A stretch of DNA of 64,000 bases from an uncultured Methanomassiliicoccus sp. (GTDB lineage Archaea > Thermoplasmatota > Thermoplasmata > Methanomassiliicoccales > Methanomassiliicoccaceae). Each line of letters starts with the position of its first letter. Position 1 is the stretch's first letter. Below, one piece after another: positions 1 through 9,520 of the stretch. The DNA is taken from NCBI GenBank assembly GCA_944319735.1, contig CALUEU010000005.1, forward strand, positions 62,001 to 126,000. Direction: 5' to 3'. The position numbers and the translations under genes were made by a program. The notes under the pieces were generated by a model that was not told the DNA's origin, did not search any database, and saw nothing but the letters and a program-made list of their open reading frames with translations.

Positions 1-264
1 ACTGATTACTTCCGAGGTTATGCCGGTTGTGCAGTAGTTGTCTTATTATTCCTCGGTGGATGGGACGGACCAGGCTTCATTCCAGAAGAAATATGGTTCT
101 TACTCAAAGCATTCATCGTGTTTGCCGTTATGATCTGGGTAAGAGGTGCTCTGCCTCGTGTCAGGACCGATCAGATCCTGAGCATCGGGTGGAAGAGACT
201 GTTGCCTCTAGCTGCAATCAACGTTTTCATTGCAATCGCATTAAAAGCACTGGGAGTGTTCTAA
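1..264 (+). CDS. fpoH: FpoH/NuoH-like membrane subunit, C-terminal part
   Basis: The window opens inside this gene. The open frame from base 1 to a TAA encodes the last 87 residues of a hydrophobic protein matching the end of the complex I H subunit, with the conserved run FIWVRGALPR-like (here VMIWVRGALPRVRTDQ) followed by a last membrane helix. The H subunit joins the peripheral and membrane arms of the proton pump next to the quinone or methanophenazine site. It is followed after one base by fpoI, so it is part of the fpo operon. The N-terminus lies outside the window. Confidence 0.9.
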   Translation, partial: TDYFRGYAGCAVVVLLFLGGWDGPGFIPEEIWFLLKAFIVFAVMIWVRGALPRVRTDQILSIGWKRLLPLAAINVFIAIALKALGVF

Positions 265-265
265 A

Positions 266-1024
266 ATGGCTGAAGCAATAAGATCCAATAAGCAGAGGTC
301 TAAAGAGCTAGGCCTGACTGGTTTCATCCTAAAGCCTCTTGCCCTTACATTAAAACAAACTCTCAAATCTACGGTCCACAAGCCGACCACTGTCTTGTAT
401 CCTTGGGAGAAACTAGTTCTACCCGACGTATATCGTGGCCGCCCAGGACTCAGGTTTGACAAGTGCATCGGTTGCGGCGTATGCATGCGCATCTGCCCTA
501 ACAGGTGTATTGATATGATGGAAGTCGACGATCTTCCTAAAGAAGGCGTTGAGACTCCTAAGAAAGTAAAGAGACCGAGAGTAAATGTCGGACGCTGCAT
601 GATGTGTGGCTACTGTGCGGAATACTGTCCCACAGATGCTATGATCGTCACGCCTGAATATGAATTAGCCTCATTTACCCGCGGAGCATTGATTTATGAT
701 CCTTATCAGTTGCAATATGATGGGGTGCCAGGAAACGAAGTTCACATTTTGGAAGTATTGCCAGCAGAACTTCATACCGGAGCAGCTCCCAGACCTGCAT
801 TAGAGAACAAGGATCTACCATCTCTTGAAGACAGCAAGTGCATTGGATGCACAAAGTGTGCAAAAGCATGCCCTGTTGACGCTGTTGAAATGAAGGAGAT
901 GGGTGTAAATGAAAAAGGTCGTCCAATTAAGAGGCCTGTTTTCGATAATGATAAGTGCGTATCTTGTGAAAACTGCGTAGAAGTTTGCCCCAAGAGCGCG
1001 CTCTGTATGAAGGAGGTGCAGTAA
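266..1024 (+). CDS. fpoI: FpoI/NuoI-like iron-sulfur subunit with an extra ferredoxin domain
   Basis: Electron-transfer subunit of the Fpo-like complex. The protein has 252 residues. Two 4Fe-4S motifs typical of NuoI lie at C67-C77 and C111-C121 (CIGCGVCMRICP, CMMCGYCAEYCP). A second pair follows at C192-C202 and C231-C241 (CIGCTKCAKACP, CVSCENCVEVCP). The usual FpoI is about 130-180 residues with only the first pair, so residues about 185-252 are an appended 2x[4Fe-4S] ferredoxin domain. ATG 266 follows fpoH by one base, and the stop overlaps the ATG of fpoJ1. The extension may be an electron entry point in a complex without FpoF; that is inference. Confidence 0.92.
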   Translation: MAEAIRSNKQRSKELGLTGFILKPLALTLKQTLKSTVHKPTTVLYPWEKLVLPDVYRGRPGLRFDKCIGCGVCMRICPNRCIDMMEVDDLPKEGVETPKKVKRPRVNVGRCMMCGYCAEYCPTDAMIVTPEYELASFTRGALIYDPYQLQYDGVPGNEVHILEVLPAELHTGAAPRPALENKDLPSLEDSKCIGCTKCAKACPVDAVEMKEMGVNEKGRPIKRPVFDNDKCVSCENCVEVCPKSALCMKEVQ

Positions 1025-1317
1025 TGGCCTGGGAGATTCTAGGAGCATCCATAGGCTGGGACGAATTCTTCTTCCTATTCTTTGCTATAGTGACAATCGC
1101 TGGAGCAATATTGGTGTTGTATTCCAAAGAAATTGTACGTAGCGTTATGTGGCTCGCTTTGGCGTTCATGGGTGTAGCGTTTACTTACATCTTCTTAGGA
1201 GCTGAATTCCTTGCGTTGATTCAGATTTTGATTTATGTCGGAGCAGTTTCAGTTCTGATGCTGTTCGGTATCATGCTGACAAAGCGCAAACTGTTGGGCG
1301 GTGATCGCGGTGAATAA
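1024..1317 (+). CDS. fpoJ1: FpoJ N-terminal half (NuoJ-like)
   Basis: 97 residues with three hydrophobic segments; it contains the NuoJ signature region EIVRSVMWLALAFMGVAFTY and the helix with IQILIYVGAVSVLMLF. This covers only the first half of bacterial NuoJ; the rest is the next gene. The same split into two fpoJ genes is known in Methanosarcina. ATG 1024 overlaps the fpoI stop and has the SD AGGAGGTG just upstream. Confidence 0.88.
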   Translation: MAWEILGASIGWDEFFFLFFAIVTIAGAILVLYSKEIVRSVMWLALAFMGVAFTYIFLGAEFLALIQILIYVGAVSVLMLFGIMLTKRKLLGGDRGE

Positions 1318-1561
1318 GCGTGTAGTATACTCAGTCGTGATGGTGCTCGTCGGAGTGCTGTTCTTATCAGTATTGCTGTGGCCTATTCTAACAGGCGATT
1401 TTTCAACAGGATATACTCAGCAGAATACTGACACATATGAGCTTGGTCAACTGATGTTTGATAACTACGGACTAGCTCTGATTGGAGTAGGAATTGTGTT
1501 ATTCGTCTCTATGCTTGGAGGCGTATATCTTGCAAAAGAAGAGGAGGAGGATAAGGAATGA
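1310..1561 (+). CDS. fpoJ2: FpoJ C-terminal half
   Basis: Small protein (83 residues from GTG 1310) with two membrane helices flanking a short loop and the ending [14 protein letters not shown], which corresponds to the last helices of NuoJ. Start choice: SD GGTGAT at 1300-1305 lies four bases before GTG 1310; GTG 1301 is the alternative. The gene overlaps the end of fpoJ1 by eight bases and its stop overlaps the fpoK ATG, so translation is probably coupled. Confidence 0.82.
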   Translation: MNKRVVYSVVMVLVGVLFLSVLLWPILTGDFSTGYTQQNTDTYELGQLMFDNYGLALIGVGIVLFVSMLGGVYLAKEEEEDKE

Positions 1562-1860
1562 TCCCGTTAGAATGGTTCCTCTGTCTTTCAGCAATTCTCT
1601 TCGTAATTGGGGCAGTAGGAGTCCTCACAAAAAGAAATGCAATCATCGTACTGATGTGTGTTGAACTTATGCTAAATGCAGCCAACATAAACTTTGTCGC
1701 ATTCTCTTCATACACTGGAGGATTGACAGGACAGGTGTTTGCAGTGTTTGCTATTGCTATAGCTGCAGCTGAAGTAGCAGTAGGTCTTGCTATTGTAATG
1801 ACCTTGTACAAAGCCAGGGACACCGTCAACGTTGACGAAGTCAAACTCTTGAGGTGGTAA
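1558..1860 (+). CDS. fpoK: FpoK/NuoK-like membrane subunit
   Basis: 100 residues, the normal NuoK length, with three transmembrane helices. The conserved helix [19 protein letters not shown] contains the membrane glutamate (VELMLNA) that is part of the proton path in NuoK. ATG 1558 overlaps the stop of fpoJ2, and fpoL starts two bases after the stop. Confidence 0.93.
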   Translation: MIPLEWFLCLSAILFVIGAVGVLTKRNAIIVLMCVELMLNAANINFVAFSSYTGGLTGQVFAVFAIAIAAAEVAVGLAIVMTLYKARDTVNVDEVKLLRW

Positions 1861-1861
1861 A

Positions 1862-3826
1862 GTGTTCGCTGAATATGCCTGGTTAATTCCCATCTTTCCA
1901 TTGATTGCGTTTGTAATCGTTGGTTTCTTGGGAAACAAATTGTTTAAAAAAGCGGAAGGAGGAGCACCAATCGCAATCATCATGGCTGCGATCTCCTGTG
2001 TTCTTTCTCTGTTAGTAGCCTATGAAACTTTAACCACCGGTGAGGTGTATAAAGCATCTCTAGAGTGGATGGTCGTTGATGGATTTACCTTCAACATGGG
2101 TATTTACATCGACAATCTGACTGCATTGATGCTTATTGTAGTATCATTCATTGCAACACTTGTTGTAATATACTCAGTAGGATACATGCATAGCGAGGGA
2201 GAAAAGAAACGCAGATACTATGCAATAATCTCCCTGTTCATTGGTGTAATGCTTGGATTAGTCCTCGCATCCAACTACCTTCAGATGTTCATCTTCTGGG
2301 AATTAGTTGGTCTGTGTTCCTATCTGTTAATCGGATTCTGGAACACCAAGCCGTCTGCTGCCTCTGCAGCAAAGAAGGCTTTCCTCGTCACCAGAATTGG
2401 TGACATTATGTTAATGCTCGGCCTGATAATCTTCTTTGTAGGATTCAAAGGCAATCTGGACTTTGACTACATTTTCAACAATGTAGACTTGTTCACGGGC
2501 GGCGATAGTCTACTGACACTCGGTACCTTCTTAATCTTTGGAGGTGCAATCGGTAAATCTGCTCAGTTCCCTCTGCACGACTGGCTTCCAGATGCAATGG
2601 AGGGTCCAACCACAGTATCTGCTTTAATCCATGCAGCAACAATGGTTAAAGCTGGTGTATACTTAGTAGCAAGGTCTTACCCAGTGCTCATCGAAACACC
2701 AGACACGCTGATAATTATTGCAGCAGTAGGTGGATTTACAGCATTATTCGCTGCCACAATGGCTCTCAACAATACAAACATCAAGAGAGTCCTTGCATAC
2801 TCTACAATCAGCCAGCTTGGTTATATGTTCTTAGCTTTAGGAGCTTCAGGATATCTCTTTGCAGTATCTGGAGATCCAAATGTAGGATACATGGCTGGTA
2901 TGTCTCATCTTATGAACCACGCTTTCTTCAAAGCATTGCTCTTCTTAAGCGCAGGTGCGGTGATACACGCTGTGCATACGGAAGATATGATGCGGATGGG
3001 AGGCTTGTCTAAGAAACTAAAAATCACTTCAGCTGTGATGTTGCTGGGTTGTATATCTATAGCAGGTATTCCGCCGTTTAGCGGATTCTGGTCTAAAGAT
3101 GAGATCTTGGCAACGGTGTTTGAAACAGGTGCATATAACACAGGATTCTACCTGCTGTATGCATTTGGTATCATTGCAGCCTTCATTACAGCATTCTATA
3201 TGTTCAGGCTATGGTTCCTCACATTCAGCGGAAAGCCAAGAGATCAAGAAATCTACGACCACGCCCACGAGGCTCCAAAAGTAATGTGGATTCCTCTTGT
3301 GATCTTAGCCGTACTCGCAGTAGGATCTGGTCTTGCTGGTATCCTTCTTGGAATGGAAGGCACAATTGAACCTGTAGCATACCTATCAACAATGCATATT
3401 GCTTCAGGAATAGACATGATAGTTGACATGTTCCAGCATCCGCTGACATATGTGTCAATAATCGTTGCAGTCCTTGGTATTGCAGTAGCATATCTGATGT
3501 ACTATTCCAAGACAATTGATCCTGCAAGGATTTCTGAAAGCAAAGTTGGAAAGAAGCTTGGAAATGTCTTACTGGCTAGGTATGGATTTACCGCCGGTTA
3601 CGACCTTTTCGGAATAAAAGTGATATATGGCATATCAAAGGCAGTCGACTGGTTTGATAGAAACATCATCGATGGTGTTGTCAAACTGATCTCATTAATC
3701 TGTACACTGGTTGGAAAGTTACTGAGATTTGTACAAAACGGTCTCGTCCAGACATATGCTAGTATCGTCGTGGTTGGAGTGTCGCTAGTTGTGATTCTCC
3801 TCCTTGCTTTCGGAGGTATGTTCTAA
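1862..3826 (+). CDS. fpoL: FpoL/NuoL-like proton-pumping subunit
   Basis: Large antiporter-like subunit, 654 residues with about 16 helices. Recognisable NuoL elements include [20 protein letters not shown], a lysine-bearing helix around [39 protein letters not shown] (here [16 protein letters not shown]), and a C-terminal lateral helix region. Start is GTG 1862 behind the SD GAGGTGG. The stop overlaps the ATG of fpoM. It belongs to the membrane arm that couples electron transfer to ion pumping. Confidence 0.95.
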   Translation: [654 protein letters not shown]

Positions 3827-5391
3827 TGTTAGATAATCTCGCCACAACTCTGGCTGACACTTTAGAGGGCATTCCAGTATTGTCCCTCTTAATCATAATT
3901 CCCTTGATTGGTGCATTAGCTGCATTCTTCCTTGGAAAGAATAATGCTAAGCTTGCCAAAACAATAGCACTGGCGTTCTCATTCGTAGCCCTGGTTCTTT
4001 CAGTCTTTGTACTGATCGCATACTATGGTTCAGGCAATGGGGGCTTCATGTTCTCTGAGAACTATGTATGGGTAGAACAGCTCGGAATCAACTACAACCT
4101 TGCAATAGATGGACTGAGCCTTCCAATGGTCTTCCTGTCTACTCTGTTAGTGTTCCTGGCAATTCTGTTCTCTTGGGATGTCTCAGAGAAAACAAGAACA
4201 TACATGTCTCTCATGTTACTGTTAGAAGTAGGTGTAATTGGAGTATTCACATCTCTAGATTACTTCTTATTCTACATCTTCTGGGAGATAGTTCTGATTC
4301 CAATGTTCTTCCTCATATCAATATGGGGAGGACCAAACAAATCATACGCTTCAATTAAATTCCTTATATACACACACGTAGCGTCTTTGGTAATGCTGCT
4401 TGGTATCTTTGCGCTGTACTTCACAGCTGCAGGAGAATTAGGCTACTACACCTTTGACATGGCCCAAATAGCATCTGTATCTGGAGCCCTTGAAATGGGA
4501 ATGAAGACTCTGATCTTCGCAGCCTTGTTCTTTGGGTTCATTGTCAAGATGCCTATGGTTCCATTCCATACCTGGCTTCCAGATGCCCACGTGCAGGCAC
4601 CTACTGCAGGATCCGTGCTACTTGCAGGTATTCTGCTTAAAATGGGTGCCTACGGAATAATTCGTATCTGTCTTCCAATCTTCCCCGTCGATGTTTCGTA
4701 CGAGTTCTTTGGAGTTGTAATCAACTGGCAGATGATTCTGGCAGCCATAGGTGTCGTTTCGATGGTTTATGGTGCCTTTGCTTGTCTGGCACAGACAGAT
4801 CTTAAGAAAATGGTTGCATACTCTTCGATCAGCCACATGGGTATTGTAATGTTGGGAATCGCCACACTCACAGAGCTTGGTATTGCCGCAGCAGTATTCC
4901 AGATGTTTGCCCATGGTATCATCGCAGCTGTGCTCTTCATGGTATGCGGTATGTTCCAGCACAAAGCAGGAACAAGAGAAATCCCTCTTCTGGGTGGTCT
5001 AGTTACGAAGATGCCAATCGTCTCTGTAATTATGATGTTCAGCTTCATGGCTTCACTGGGTCTTCCGGGACTTGCCGGATTCGTAGCTGAATTCTCAGTA
5101 TTTACAGCAACCTACGACTGGTTAGGAACAAACTACTGGTATTGGATAATCATACCACTCATGACTGTGGCCTTAACCGCTGCATACTACCTGTGGGCAA
5201 TGCAGAGAACAATCTTCGGCGAACTTACAACCAAGATCCGCACCGACAATATTCGTGATGCTCATTGGTTTGAAGTTGCTCCGATCGTCGTCCTCCTTCT
5301 GCTCATAGTACTGCTTGGAGTATGGCCTTCAGCATTGATGGACATAATCACACCAACTCTTCCGTTCCTGAGTATACCAGGGGTGATTTGA
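3826..5391 (+). CDS. fpoM: FpoM/NuoM-like proton-pumping subunit
   Basis: 521 residues, about 14 helices. Signatures: FYIFWEIVLIPMFFLISIWG (with the pumping glutamate), FGFIVKMPMVPFHTWLPDAH, and LKKMVAYSSISHMG. ATG 3826 overlaps the fpoL stop. fpoN starts two bases downstream, so this is the expected L-M-N order of complex I membrane-arm genes. Confidence 0.95.
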   Translation: MLDNLATTLADTLEGIPVLSLLIIIPLIGALAAFFLGKNNAKLAKTIALAFSFVALVLSVFVLIAYYGSGNGGFMFSENYVWVEQLGINYNLAIDGLSLPMVFLSTLLVFLAILFSWDVSEKTRTYMSLMLLLEVGVIGVFTSLDYFLFYIFWEIVLIPMFFLISIWGGPNKSYASIKFLIYTHVASLVMLLGIFALYFTAAGELGYYTFDMAQIASVSGALEMGMKTLIFAALFFGFIVKMPMVPFHTWLPDAHVQAPTAGSVLLAGILLKMGAYGIIRICLPIFPVDVSYEFFGVVINWQMILAAIGVVSMVYGAFACLAQTDLKKMVAYSSISHMGIVMLGIATLTELGIAAAVFQMFAHGIIAAVLFMVCGMFQHKAGTREIPLLGGLVTKMPIVSVIMMFSFMASLGLPGLAGFVAEFSVFTATYDWLGTNYWYWIIIPLMTVALTAAYYLWAMQRTIFGELTTKIRTDNIRDAHWFEVAPIVVLLLLIVLLGVWPSALMDIITPTLPFLSIPGVI

Positions 5392-5392
5392 A

Positions 5393-6892
5393 ATGGATCT
5401 TAACTTTGACTTAGAGAATTCGTACACTGCATTTTACCCAATGCTAGTGATAATCCTCTTTGCTGTGGTCCTGCCAGCAATTCACCGTCTGGTGAAATCT
5501 AGCAAGGGCCTTGCAGGGGTTTCCTTAGTGGGAATCTTGATCAGCGCAGCGATTGTGGTATACAACATAATGGATGGATATCCAGATCCTATCGTATTCA
5601 ACGGAACACCAATGCTGACATTTGATGTCTTTGCAGCAGTGTTCTCACTGGTATTCCTTTCAGTGTCTGCACTAGTATGTTTGCTAGCTGCTAGATATGT
5701 TGAAAAAGACTCACACCTTGCAGAGTTCTTCTCATTAACTCTGCTTGCTACAGCAGGTATGATGATTGTAGCTTCTGCAAGCGACATCATCATGATGTTC
5801 GTAGGTCTCGAAACCACTTCAATCGCATCATATGCCTTAGTGGCATTCCGCAAGAGAGACAGACTAAGCACAGAAGCCGGTGTAAAATACGTAATAATCG
5901 GTGGGTTTTCAACAGCCCTGGCATTATATGGTATTTCACTCCTCTATGGACTCTCTGGAACAACAAACTTCGAACTTATGAATGAGTTCTTTGCTCTCAA
6001 CGGTTCGAGTTCCCTGGCTCTGCTGGGTATCGGTCTGATGATTGCCGGTTTCGGTTTCAAGATCGCTTTGGTTCCATTCCATATGTGGGCACCGGATGTG
6101 TATGAGGGAGCTCCTACTCCAACATCCACACTTCTGGCAGCTGGATCAAAGAGCATGGGATTTGTACTGCTCTTCAAAATGCTGTTAGTAGCTTTAATCG
6201 CACTGAAAGCAGATTGGGAAGTAGTAGTCGGAATCCTTGCAATCCTAACAATGACTGTCGGAAACTTGCTTGCACTGGCACAGACCAGCATGAAGAGAAT
6301 GCTTGCATACTCCTCAATCGCTCAGGCAGGTTACGTGATCATTGCAATTGCAGTGGCAACCCAGTTTGCTGTTGAAAGCGGTATATTCCACATAATTACA
6401 CATGCTTTCATGAAGGCTGGTGCTTTCATTGTCGTTGGCGCTCTGATCTACAAAGTAGGTATGGGCGAAAAGATCACAGACTACAAGGGATTGGCCGTCA
6501 GAGCACCTCTGGTCGCATTTGCAATGATGATCTTCATGTTTGCTCTTGCAGGTATTCCACCTCTCTCAGGTTTCTGGAGTAAGGTATATTTGTTCTCTGG
6601 AGCAGTTGAAGCATCAACAGTATTCGATCAAGGCTGGTTAATCTGGCTTGCAATTGTAGGTATCTTGAACAGTGCTCTGTCTCTGTACTACTATGCACGT
6701 GTAGTCAAATACATGTATGTAGACAAGCCAGCTTCACACGACAAGATCCGCGTGCCAACCACAATGGCTGTTGCAATTGCAGTTTGTCTGATTGCTACCA
6801 TTGTAATCGGTCTGTGGCCTGACATTGTAGTAGATTACTGCGCACAGGCAGCAAGCTACTTCAGTCAACTTCCGCTGGGCCGGCCCTGGTAA
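5393..6892 (+). CDS. fpoN: FpoN/NuoN-like proton-pumping subunit, last gene of fpo operon
   Basis: 499 residues, about 14 helices, with MFVGLETTSIASYALVAFRK, FKIALVPFHMWAPDVYEGAPTP and MKRMLAYSSIAQAGYV, all typical of NuoN. It ends the operon; no fpoO follows. Its last 32 bases overlap the convergent CBS gene (6861-7325, minus strand), so no separate terminator space exists between the two. fpoA-D should lie upstream of the window. Confidence 0.95.
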   Translation: MDLNFDLENSYTAFYPMLVIILFAVVLPAIHRLVKSSKGLAGVSLVGILISAAIVVYNIMDGYPDPIVFNGTPMLTFDVFAAVFSLVFLSVSALVCLLAARYVEKDSHLAEFFSLTLLATAGMMIVASASDIIMMFVGLETTSIASYALVAFRKRDRLSTEAGVKYVIIGGFSTALALYGISLLYGLSGTTNFELMNEFFALNGSSSLALLGIGLMIAGFGFKIALVPFHMWAPDVYEGAPTPTSTLLAAGSKSMGFVLLFKMLLVALIALKADWEVVVGILAILTMTVGNLLALAQTSMKRMLAYSSIAQAGYVIIAIAVATQFAVESGIFHIITHAFMKAGAFIVVGALIYKVGMGEKITDYKGLAVRAPLVAFAMMIFMFALAGIPPLSGFWSKVYLFSGAVEASTVFDQGWLIWLAIVGILNSALSLYYYARVVKYMYVDKPASHDKIRVPTTMAVAIAVCLIATIVIGLWPDIVVDYCAQAASYFSQLPLGRPW

Positions 6893-7325
6893 GCAGAGGC
6901 TCTGAAACCATTTTCCATAAACATTTTATTGCCCCTGTGGCTGAAATAACGCCCAGGGGTTCTTCATTTTCTCCAACAACTAAGATGTTATCTTTTCCCC
7001 AGCTGTCCATTACCCTCATAACATTCATCAGTGATTCTTCCGGTCTCACCTGAATACAAGGTTTACTTCCCGACAGACTGCACGAATCAAGAAATGTTCT
7101 GAGAGGAACCTCAATACTTTCTCCTCGGGCTAGTATGCCGGTAATATCTTGTGCATGAACGAATCCAGCGATATCGTTTTCAGTTCCTACAGCAACATCC
7201 TGGCGGCTTTCATTTGCTATGATTCTCAGAGCATCTTCCAGATTACCTTCATAATTTAGAACAGTAGGAGAGATGTCCATGGCATCTGCTGCTGTCAGGT
7301 TATTCAATGCTTCAATATAATCCAT
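6861..7325 (-). CDS. CBS-domain pair protein
   Basis: 154 residues forming two CBS motifs (about residues 8-65 and 90-145), with typical elements such as AGFVHAQDITGIL and DNILVVGENEEPLGVISATGAI. CBS pairs usually bind adenine nucleotides or S-adenosylmethionine and act as sensors. No fused effector domain is visible, so the partner is unknown. The C-terminal codons overlap the end of fpoN on the other strand. ATG 7325 was chosen as the only plausible start. Confidence 0.8.
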   Translation of the reverse strand: MDYIEALNNLTAADAMDISPTVLNYEGNLEDALRIIANESRQDVAVGTENDIAGFVHAQDITGILARGESIEVPLRTFLDSCSLSGSKPCIQVRPEESLMNVMRVMDSWGKDNILVVGENEEPLGVISATGAIKCLWKMVSEPLLTRAGPAEVD

Positions 7326-7468
7326 GTTTACGTCTTAGTTTGGCTTCTTGTCAATATATGTTTCTTAAATTTCTATCATAAAAAATGCTCACATATCAGA
7401 CGAAGTCGCACTTAAATCCAGCATCCTATTAGATAGCGTTATGTACTCCATTGATATTAAACCGAGCA

Positions 7469-8431
7469 ATGTCGACTGAATGGGAGAAGCCAATTATTGA
7501 TGACATCCGTAAAGTTGAGTCCGAAATGTTACGGAATGTTAAGTCTAGGCATCCCCTTCTAAATGAAATTGCTATGGAAGCTGTCTCTGTTGGAGGAAAA
7601 AGAATACGTCCAGGTGTTTCTTTACTAGCCTTCCATTGTGTTGGGGGAGAAAACAAAGACAGAATTATCAAGTTGGCTGTAGCTTTAGAATTAATTCACT
7701 CTGCAACTCTGGTTCATGATGATATCAATGACAATGCAGAAATGAGGCGCGGAAAAACAGCCATCTATAAAAAATATGGAATTGAACGCGCCATAATCAC
7801 TGGTGATTTTCTTTTTGTCCAAGGTTTCAGACTAGGCGGATATATGGAATCAGAAGAAATAATTGATTTTGTAGCAAATGCCTGTTCAAATATGGCAGAA
7901 AGTGAGTTTCTTCAGATTGATGAAGAGCATGATATCACAACCCCTCTGGAAACCTACCTTAATATCATTGGAGGAAAGACCGCCGGTGCGATAGAGGCCA
8001 GTGCAAGACTTGGTGCCTATGTTGGAGAAGGATCTCCTGATGAGATAAACTCATTTGGTGAATATGGCAGAAATATAGGCTATGCTTTCCAGATTATCGA
8101 TGACATTCTTGACATCACAGGCAATGAGGCAGACATGGGAAAACCTGTAGGGATGGATATCAAAGACGGACGTCCAAACCTTCCAGTCATGATTGCTATG
8201 AATCTGGGAAACGAATTCCTTTCTAAAATTTTTAGGAAAAGTTCTCCCTCTGATGAAGAAGTCAAGGAAGCAGTTGAGCTTGTTAAAAATTCAGGAGCAT
8301 TGGATATTGCACGCAAGCACGCTCAGGACTTTTATGACAAGGCCTTAGCTGCAATAGAGAATATAAATTCTTCAATTTACAAAGACTCTCTAATTTCACT
8401 TGCTGATACGATTATGACAAGGAGATCATGA
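7469..8431 (+). CDS. idsA: Polyprenyl (geranylgeranyl) diphosphate synthase
   Basis: 320-residue trans-isoprenyl diphosphate synthase that condenses isopentenyl diphosphate with allylic diphosphates to make the C20 (or longer) chains of archaeal lipids. Both aspartate-rich motifs are present: HDDINDNAEMRRG (DDxxD) and QIIDDILDITG; GGKRIRPG is the N-terminal substrate motif. ATG 7469 gives the expected N-terminus; it has no SD and a mini-ORF (7441-7479) overlaps it. A geranylgeranyl reductase gene follows after three bases, so the pair forms a lipid operon. Confidence 0.93.
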   Translation: MSTEWEKPIIDDIRKVESEMLRNVKSRHPLLNEIAMEAVSVGGKRIRPGVSLLAFHCVGGENKDRIIKLAVALELIHSATLVHDDINDNAEMRRGKTAIYKKYGIERAIITGDFLFVQGFRLGGYMESEEIIDFVANACSNMAESEFLQIDEEHDITTPLETYLNIIGGKTAGAIEASARLGAYVGEGSPDEINSFGEYGRNIGYAFQIIDDILDITGNEADMGKPVGMDIKDGRPNLPVMIAMNLGNEFLSKIFRKSSPSDEEVKEAVELVKNSGALDIARKHAQDFYDKALAAIENINSSIYKDSLISLADTIMTRRS

Positions 8432-8434
8432 GTC

Positions 8435-9520
8435 ATGAATACAGACTATGATGTGATTGTTGTAGGTGCTGGTCCAGCAGGCAGCGGAGCCGCTCAATAT
8501 GCAGCCGCTGGAGGCGCTAAGGTTCTTCTCATTGATAGAAAAGAAAGCATTGGTGAACCAGTTGCATGCGGGGAATTTATGCCCGATGTGGAAGAAATGA
8601 GGGCTATACTTCCTTTTGCGGAAGAACTTGACACGATCTTTGACATTCCATCAGAGTACATTCTGAGAGAAATGGATCTATTCAGAATTCATTTTCAGAC
8701 TGAGAAATCTTGGGACATTCCATTCAAGGGATACACAACTGACAGACGCTTTTTTGATAAGTATCTTGCAGAAAGGGCTAGGAAAGAGGGTGCTAAAATC
8801 ATGACCTCTACTCATGCCATGTCTATAAACGACACTGAGATTACCACGAACAATGGAACTTTCACATCCAAGGTAGTCATAGGTGCAGACGGTCCTGTAT
8901 CCAGAGTAGCAAGGTCATATGGTCTTCCTAAAAATGAGAAAATGTATCCTGCTGTAACTTCACAAGCAACTGGAGATTTTGAAGCAGTCATGCATATGTT
9001 CTTTGGTAGTCTAGCTCCTGGAGCATACGCCTGGATTCTTCCGAAAAAAGACGGAGCAAATGTGGGGGTTGGTGCAGACCCTAGGCATTCTGATAAAAAA
9101 GTAACTGAACACTTCAAGACGTTCGTTTCTCAACAGAATCTTAATGTTACAGGTAGGCCGATTGGAAAGTATGTACCATCCCAAGGCCCAGTCTCAAAAA
9201 CATATACAGATAATGCTATGATTGTCGGAGATGCCGCAGGACACGTCATTGCTGTGAATGGCGGAGGAATCCCAATAGCGATGGTTTGCGGAAGGATAGC
9301 CGGAATGGTGGCTGCAGAACATGTCTCATCCGGAACACCTCTTTCAAAGTATGAAGAGGAATGGAAAAAACAAGTCTATAAACCCCTCCATACTGCAGTT
9401 AAAACAAATCATTTAGCTCAGTTCTTTTTCAAAGGCCCTAAAAGACTGGAATTTTCCATGAAATTTCTGGGTGCAAGAAGAATGGGAAAAATTCTCAGAT
9501 GCCGCTCACCCTTTCCTTGA
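8435..9520 (+). CDS. Geranylgeranyl reductase family flavoprotein (archaeal lipid saturation)
   Basis: 361-residue FAD protein. The N-terminal Rossmann motif is GAGPAGSGAAQYAA, and the second FAD motif is MIVGDAAGHVIAVNGGGIPIAM. The family reduces the double bonds of digeranylgeranyl-glycerophospholipids, which fits its position directly after idsA. It is slightly shorter than the common 390-400 residues, with the loss at the C-terminus, but all cofactor motifs are there. The last 15 bases overlap the end of nob1 on the other strand. Confidence 0.88.
   Translation: MNTDYDVIVVGAGPAGSGAAQYAAAGGAKVLLIDRKESIGEPVACGEFMPDVEEMRAILPFAEELDTIFDIPSEYILREMDLFRIHFQTEKSWDIPFKGYTTDRRFFDKYLAERARKEGAKIMTSTHAMSINDTEITTNNGTFTSKVVIGADGPVSRVARSYGLPKNEKMYPAVTSQATGDFEAVMHMFFGSLAPGAYAWILPKKDGANVGVGADPRHSDKKVTEHFKTFVSQQNLNVTGRPIGKYVPSQGPVSKTYTDNAMIVGDAAGHVIAVNGGGIPIAMVCGRIAGMVAAEHVSSGTPLSKYEEEWKKQVYKPLHTAVKTNHLAQFFFKGPKRLEFSMKFLGARRMGKILRCRSPFP

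Noticed and set aside
985-1561. Split fpoJ as a frameshift
   Set aside because: Two-gene fpoJ is known in Methanosarcina and each half here has its own start and SD.
8435-9520. Geranylgeranyl reductase as a truncated pseudogene
   Set aside because: Slightly short, but both FAD motifs and the reading frame are intact and the operon context is right.
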